From Antiquaquibacter metalliresistens (GTDB lineage Bacteria > Actinomycetota > Actinomycetes > Actinomycetales > Microbacteriaceae): 64,000 nucleotides of DNA. The position numbers were made by a program, and so were the translations under genes. Positions 60,304 to 64,000 of this stretch are shown here, piece after piece. The notes below the pieces were generated by a model. It did no database searches. It was not told the origin of the DNA and saw only the letters and a list, made by a program, of their open reading frames with translations. Location: positions 206,463 through 270,462 of the forward strand of contig NZ_JARGEM010000006.1 in the NCBI RefSeq assembly GCF_029211225.1, written 5' to 3'. Each line of letters starts with the position of its first letter. Position 1 is the first letter of the stretch.

Positions 60304-61843
60304 CGGAGGCCGGCCGGCAGTCGGCGGCAACGGCTCAGCCCGTCCGGCGACCATCCGCAGCCTCACCGAGCCCCGGCGTCGCGGCCGTCCCAGGTCGGTC
60401 GGGAGCCATCGTTGCGACCGATGCTGCAACGATGTTCCCAAGATCCGGGTCCGCTGGCCGGACGGCTCTATCTGCGGGGCGTGCTTCACCGCCGCGACCC
60501 ACAGCTACGGCATCTGTGCCGCCTGCGGGGTCCACCGGATGGTGCCCGGCCGCTCCCGCCTCGGGGAGGCGATCTGCCGCGACTGCGCCGGGATCAGCAC
60601 GGAGCTGTCGTGCGCCCGCTGCGGCAGCGAAGCCGAACGGGTCCGCGGCGGCCTGTGCGCCCGGTGCGTCTTGCGAGACGAGCTCGAACACCTCCTGCAG
60701 CCAGCTGAGGACCGTCGTCTGCAGGCTCTCATTGCGGCGCTCGTCGATGCTGAGCGCCCGGAAAGCCTCATCACCTACACCCGTGGCGCGAAGGCGCGAG
60801 ACCTACTCACCCGGATCGGCAGCCGTGAACTCGATCTCACCCACACCGCGTTCGACGCCCTCCCCCGCTCGACCGCCGCGGAGCACCTGCGTGCGCTGCT
60901 GACCCACCACGGCGTGCTCCCGGACCGCGGCAGCGACCCCGTCGCCGTCTTCAAGACCTGGCTCGCCGGCCGGCTCTCCACTCTTCCCGACGACGGCACC
61001 CGCTCGAGTATCGAGCAGTTCGCAACCTGGCGGCATCTGCGCCGCATCCGGGAGCGCGAGCACGACGACTCGCGCAATCTCACCACCGTCACGCATGCCG
61101 CAAAGCAGGAGATCACCGAAGCCGGAAAGTTCCTGACCTGGCTGCGCGACGCTCACGACGTCGGACCGAACGGCATCCAGCAGGCCCACGTCGACGAGTA
61201 CCTCAGCGCCGGCACTACCACGCGTCGCCACATCCGCAACTACCTGCACTGGCTTGATCCGAGTCCGACCCGGCGTTTCCGGAAGATCGACGCTCCGTAC
61301 CGGATCGCGAACTCCACGCCGATCGTCACCCAGGAGCAGCGACTGCAGATGGTGCGCAACTGCCTCGAGTTCGACCAGGTGGTCCTCTCCACCCGGATCG
61401 CGGGACTAATCCTGCTGCTGTGGGCGCAGCCCCTGAACCGGATCGTCATGCTCCGGCGTCGCGACATATCGCCCCGCATCGACGGGCTCTACCTGACCTT
61501 CGGGACGGTGCCCAGCATCGTGCCACCCGAGCTCGCCGACACCTTCGGCGACTACTTCGCCCATCCCTCCAACCAGCAGACCGGGAACACCGGAACAGAC
61601 TGGCTGTTCCCCGGCACCCGCGCGGGCCGGCACCTGCACGAGAACACGCTCAGCGAGCGGCTCAAGATTCTCGGCATCGACGCCCAACGCGTCCGCAACG
61701 CGACCCTGCAGGATCTGACGCAGCAAGTAGACGCCCGGTCTTTGATCGACCTGCTCGGCTACAGCGGGACCGTCATCACCCTGCATGCGGCGCGAGCAGG
61801 CACACCCATGTCCGACTACGTCGACCTCCGGCAGCCAAGATGA
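60293..61843 (+). CDS. Zinc-ribbon protein with degenerate tyrosine-recombinase fold
   Basis: A 516-residue protein. Residues 40-130 hold six CxxC pairs (CDRC, CGAC, CAAC, CRDC, CARC, CARC), enough for three zinc ribbons. A helical middle follows, then a tyrosine-recombinase-like domain: ITEAGKFLTWLRDAHDVGP is core-binding-like and LLLWAQPLNRIVMLRRRDI matches the region of the first catalytic Arg, but the Arg position differs. The later boxes read VRNATLQDL and LLGYSGTVITLHAA, so the His/Arg, the final His and the nucleophile Tyr are missing. It is probably a DNA-binding partner rather than an enzyme. Confidence 0.75.
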   Translation: MTSSGGRPAVGGNGSARPATIRSLTEPRRRGRPRSVGSHRCDRCCNDVPKIRVRWPDGSICGACFTAATHSYGICAACGVHRMVPGRSRLGEAICRDCAGISTELSCARCGSEAERVRGGLCARCVLRDELEHLLQPAEDRRLQALIAALVDAERPESLITYTRGAKARDLLTRIGSRELDLTHTAFDALPRSTAAEHLRALLTHHGVLPDRGSDPVAVFKTWLAGRLSTLPDDGTRSSIEQFATWRHLRRIREREHDDSRNLTTVTHAAKQEITEAGKFLTWLRDAHDVGPNGIQQAHVDEYLSAGTTTRRHIRNYLHWLDPSPTRRFRKIDAPYRIANSTPIVTQEQRLQMVRNCLEFDQVVLSTRIAGLILLLWAQPLNRIVMLRRRDISPRIDGLYLTFGTVPSIVPPELADTFGDYFAHPSNQQTGNTGTDWLFPGTRAGRHLHENTLSERLKILGIDAQRVRNATLQDLTQQVDARSLIDLLGYSGTVITLHAARAGTPMSDYVDLRQPR

Positions 61844-61876
61844 GCGCGCAAGCAACCGTAGCGGCGTGACTTCGGG

Positions 61877-62167
61877 CTAGGACGAGGGCTCCTTCCCGGC
61901 GTGCTCAGCAAGGATTCGAGCATGACGCCGGACCACTTCGCTTTCGAGTGCTCGACGCGCCGCGGACTCGCCGATCTGACCGGACGCAGACTCACCGAAA
62001 CCGGGAACGACTTCGGTCAGCTCTCGATAGTCAGCGGCAGAGAGCACTACTGCGACGACCCGCCCGCGGGAAGTGATGCCGACCACTGAGTTGGTGGCCT
62101 CGACGTCCGCGACAATCGCAGAGAATTGGCGCTTGGCCTGCGCGACCGTGAACGTCTCCACAGTCAT
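61877..62167 (-). CDS. Phd/YefM family antitoxin, no toxin adjacent
   Basis: A 96-residue Phd/YefM-type antitoxin. The N-terminus is typical (TVAQAKRQFSAIVADVEATN, then GRVVAVVLSAADYRELTEVV) and should bind DNA as a dimer. The C-terminal arm is charged and would block a toxin. No toxin gene follows downstream; the recombinase unit ends there on the other strand. I use the ATG at 62167 rather than the GTG one codon upstream. Confidence 0.8.
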   Translation of the reverse strand: MTVETFTVAQAKRQFSAIVADVEATNSVVGITSRGRVVAVVLSAADYRELTEVVPGFGESASGQIGESAARRALESEVVRRHARILAEHAGKEPSS

Positions 62168-62197
62168 CACTCTAGATGTGCTGGAGATGCCGAGAGC

Positions 62198-62401
62198 TTA
62201 GCCCGCAGGATCATCCAGAGCGTCAGCATGCGAGCCGAGGGCCTTTCGCAAAGCATCCTCACTGCCGTACTCCTGCAGCAAGAACGCGCGACCAGCGGCT
62301 GCGGCCGCATCGCCGGTGAGCACAACGGTCGGCTTTCCCAGCGGAACGTGCGAATCCGTCAGCAGGGCAGCCAACTCCTCGTAGTCAACTTCCTGCGCCA
62401 C
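62198..62401 (-). CDS. Small acidic protein, possibly the N-terminal part of a CopG-like antitoxin
   Basis: A 67-residue acidic protein. DYEELAALLTDSHVPLGKP and AAAGRAFLLQEYGSEDAL recall the N-terminal half of some CopG-like antitoxins, but the DNA-binding C-terminal part is missing. The start is GTG with GGAGAGG upstream, and the end lies 30 bases before the Phd gene on the same strand. It may be a truncated antitoxin or an unknown small protein. Confidence 0.5.
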   Translation of the reverse strand: MAQEVDYEELAALLTDSHVPLGKPTVVLTGDAAAAAGRAFLLQEYGSEDALRKALGSHADALDDPAG

Positions 62402-62587
62402 TATTGCCCTCTCCCCTCTTTTGGCACCCTGAGCCTACGGCTGAAAAGTTGACGGTTCGGTGAGATGAAACCAGCAAATATCTCGATGAGCCAGAAACGG
62501 TTCCCCAACGGACTTCCGCCGAGATGCACGGCGCCGGCGGAGCCCCTGCGCTTCCCGAAACAGTCGCTAAGTCGTAGCGTCGATGTA

Positions 62588-62785
62588 ATGACCGGAAACT
62601 CCCGACAGCCAGCCGCGGATGTCGCTGCACGGCGACGCATCGTGGAAGAGGCGGTCCACAGCAGTGAGATGGAGGGCTTGGCGGTCAGTTCCGAGACACT
62701 TCAAGATGCCGAGGAATACATCAATGGAGAGATCGACGCTCACGAGCTGGTGACGCGCACTCGCGCCCGGCACGGCCTCGACTAG
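62588..62785 (+). CDS. VbhA-like antitoxin of the Fic type, no toxin adjacent
   Basis: A 65-residue protein matching VbhA antitoxins in size and sequence. SSEMEGLAVSSET carries the inhibitory motif (S/T)XXXE(G/N), which inserts into the Fic active site, and the end DAEEYINGEIDAHELVTRTR matches the VbhA C-terminal helix. The Fic/VbhT toxin gene should follow on this strand, but the next 175 bases have no Fic motif and no supported gene, so the antitoxin appears orphaned. Confidence 0.75.
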   Translation: MTGNSRQPAADVAARRRIVEEAVHSSEMEGLAVSSETLQDAEEYINGEIDAHELVTRTRARHGLD

Positions 62786-62960
62786 TCCGAGCTTCGAGTC
62801 GGACAGCAACGCCCACGGGCTCCTCACCGCAGCCCTCGGACGCGGACTCGTCGCGCTCCGCGAATCGACCGGTCCACCCTCCAAGCGCCAGGCCGCGGAG
62901 ACCTTCGAACTCCGGCTGCTATCAACCGCATACACTCGATGCCTCACAGTCAGGAGCGCA

Positions 62961-63530
62961 ATGGCCATCGACTCATCGGGCTGGCTAGACGAGACGAAGG
63001 CGAAGCTGCGACGCGGCAACAAGGTGCTCTTCGATCTGAAGAGCCCGCTGTTCTCGGATCTGGCGAACGTCATCAGTCACGAGGGCCACAAGGTGATGGT
63101 GCTCTGGGCGCTGGAGTGCGCGTCGACAGCCGTCGAGACCCTGCGGGAGCGATACCCGGACGAGCTGCGCCCGCAGGTCGCGCTGGACAAGGCGCGGGCT
63201 TGGGCTGCTGGTGAGGTGAAGATGCGGGTCGCTCAGCGGGCGATCCTGGACTGCCACGCCGTTGCCAAGGAACTGGATTCGTCGGTCGACGTCGCGCTCT
63301 GCCATGCCATTGGTCAAGCATGCGGCGTCGTCCACGCGAACGGTCATGCCCTCGGGTTCCCCGTCTACGAGCTGACCGCGATCGTGCTGACCGAGGGCGT
63401 GGAGAACTGCCAGGAACCGGTCCAGCGCCGCGTCGCCGAGTACCTCGAACGCATCGACTACTGGCGCAAGCATCTCGTGGACTACAGCGGCACCTGGGCC
63501 GACTTCATGGAACGGTCGGGCCGATCGTGA
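62961..63530 (+). CDS. Imm5-like immunity protein
   Basis: A 189-residue helical protein resembling Imm-5-like putative immunity proteins (GHKVMVLWALECAS, ALDKARAWAAGEVKMRVAQR, AIGQACGVVHANGHALG). These proteins are thought to neutralise polymorphic toxins. AGGAG precedes the ATG. No matching toxin is near, so it may be an orphan antidote. The assignment rests on pattern memory only. Confidence 0.6.
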   Translation: MAIDSSGWLDETKAKLRRGNKVLFDLKSPLFSDLANVISHEGHKVMVLWALECASTAVETLRERYPDELRPQVALDKARAWAAGEVKMRVAQRAILDCHAVAKELDSSVDVALCHAIGQACGVVHANGHALGFPVYELTAIVLTEGVENCQEPVQRRVAEYLERIDYWRKHLVDYSGTWADFMERSGRS

Positions 63531-63613
63531 GCGAGCGACCGATCCATGACGCCCTAGCCAGCCAGCCCTGAGACCGTTCATCCGCCGTGTCGGAACACCA
63601 TCCATTGACCCTC

Positions 63614-63865
63614 TTACCTGCTCGGTTTGTCGGGAGATCGCAGCTTGGTGATGACTCCTGCGATGGAGACGATGGCCCAGACGCCTTCCAGGAGGAGGAA
63701 TCCCCATTGCTTTTCTTGGAGTGCCAGGACTGCGAGCGTCGCGGAGCCAACCAGGTTCAGTACGAGGTAGGTCCAGGAATCATGCTGCAATCGACGCGTT
63801 TGGGCGGCGACGAATGCGCCGAGGATCAGCAGGGATCCAGCGATCTGGACGATTTGTTCGAGCAT
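63614..63865 (-). CDS. CBU_0592-like small membrane protein
   Basis: An 83-residue protein with three hydrophobic segments (LEQIVQIAGSLLILGAFVAA, YLVLNLVGSATLAVLA and a last one). It resembles the CBU_0592 family of unknown function. I start it at the ATG at 63865; a longer frame begins 25 codons upstream but is basic and not conserved in appearance. No operon partner is visible. Confidence 0.65.
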   Translation of the reverse strand: MLEQIVQIAGSLLILGAFVAAQTRRLQHDSWTYLVLNLVGSATLAVLALQEKQWGFLLLEGVWAIVSIAGVITKLRSPDKPSR

Positions 63866-63922
63866 GACAATGCGCCTTTTTCGGAGCGTCGTCTTGTCGT
63901 TCCGGGTGACGTCCCGCTGAGT

Positions 63923-63950
63923 GGTGGAGTTTCTGGACACCGTGCGAGAT
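63923..63950. mobile_element. Possible end of an insertion sequence
   Basis: The minus-strand sequence GGTGTCCAGAAACTCCACC lies 22 bases after the stop of the partial gene at the window edge. That is where the terminal repeat of an IS481- or IS3-like element would sit. The rest of the element is outside the window. Confidence 0.3.
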
Positions 63951-63963
63951 CTAGCTGAGTTGA

Positions 63964-64000
63964 TTATGCCGCGGTCAGTTCCGGGATCGCCACCTCCTCG
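63964..64000 (-). CDS. C-terminal end of a gene crossing the window edge
   Basis: Twelve codons including the stop are visible (EEVAIPELTAA then TAA). It could be the end of a transposase because a possible insertion-sequence terminus follows, but so little is visible that nothing more can be said. Confidence 0.4.
   Translation of the reverse strand, partial: EEVAIPELTAA

Noticed and set aside
58856..61843. Standard recombinase-in-trio (RIT) element
   Set aside because: RIT elements carry three tyrosine recombinases; here the middle gene is an HTH protein and the third lacks the catalytic residues.

Overview
The window is high-GC DNA (about 70 % by eye) from an actinobacterium, most likely a member of the Microbacteriaceae close to Microbacterium. 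The evidence is an imuA-imuB-dnaE2 mutasome under a perfect actinobacterial LexA box, RbpA, PafB/PafC, a trmI-pafBC-tatAC-helY-lnt-ppm-rbpA gene order typical of actinobacteria, zinc-free L31, frequent GTG starts, and at least 20 genes with a TANNNT -10 box 6-8 bases before the start codon, which indicates leaderless mRNAs. Positions 1-57.6 kb are nearly gapless chromosome. The last 6.4 kb is accessory DNA.

Layout. 1-9 kb: L31 end, an exonuclease-NUDIX fusion, trehalose synthase with a LacI-type operator, hydrolase/glycosyltransferase pair, tRNA deacylase, phosphatase, sirtuin, RNA methyltransferase and an APH(6)-like kinase. 9-18 kb: APC permease (C-terminus apparently frameshifted), D,D-carboxypeptidase, desaturase, SGNH esterase, two GlsB membrane proteins, DNA polymerase IV, SF2 helicase and cold shock protein. 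18.3-24 kb: the SOS mutasome, with a Ser/Thr kinase divergent from it. 25-37.4 kb: mixed small operons, including an orphan DarT-like ADP-ribosyltransferase, a J-domain/NERD protein, a peroxidase, and two hydrolases beside a MarR regulator. 37.4-37.9 kb: a tRNA-Leu(GAG) preceded by a 153-bp tandem repeat built from the tRNA 3' end and its terminator. 38-53.3 kb: the conserved block M20 peptidase, uppP, PAC2, HAD, trmI, FKBP lipoprotein, pafB, pafC, tatA, tatC, helY, lnt, ppm and rbpA. The Pup-proteasome genes that often sit between trmI and pafB in other actinobacteria are not here. 53.4-57.6 kb: GDPD, SPFH/NfeD, SDR, NUDIX, UPF0303 and pentapeptide genes.

Accessory end. A noncoding, hairpin-rich stretch (57629-58610) leads into repeats and palindromes, then a coupled three-gene unit: an intact tyrosine recombinase, a small XRE-type HTH protein, and a protein with six CxxC pairs fused to a recombinase fold that lacks the catalytic residues. 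Beyond it lie antidote-type genes without visible toxins (Phd, a small CopG-like protein, VbhA, an Imm5-like protein), a small membrane protein and a possible insertion-sequence end. This recombinase/HTH/zinc-ribbon unit with its cluster of orphan antidotes is the best candidate for an undescribed system.

How the genes work together: DNA damage handling is well represented (LexA-controlled imuA/imuB/dnaE2, dinB, and the LexA-independent activator PafBC). Envelope biogenesis is another theme (uppP, D,D-carboxypeptidase, Lnt, Ppm, TatAC, FKBP lipoprotein). All functions are inferred from sequence features read by eye; no database search was run.
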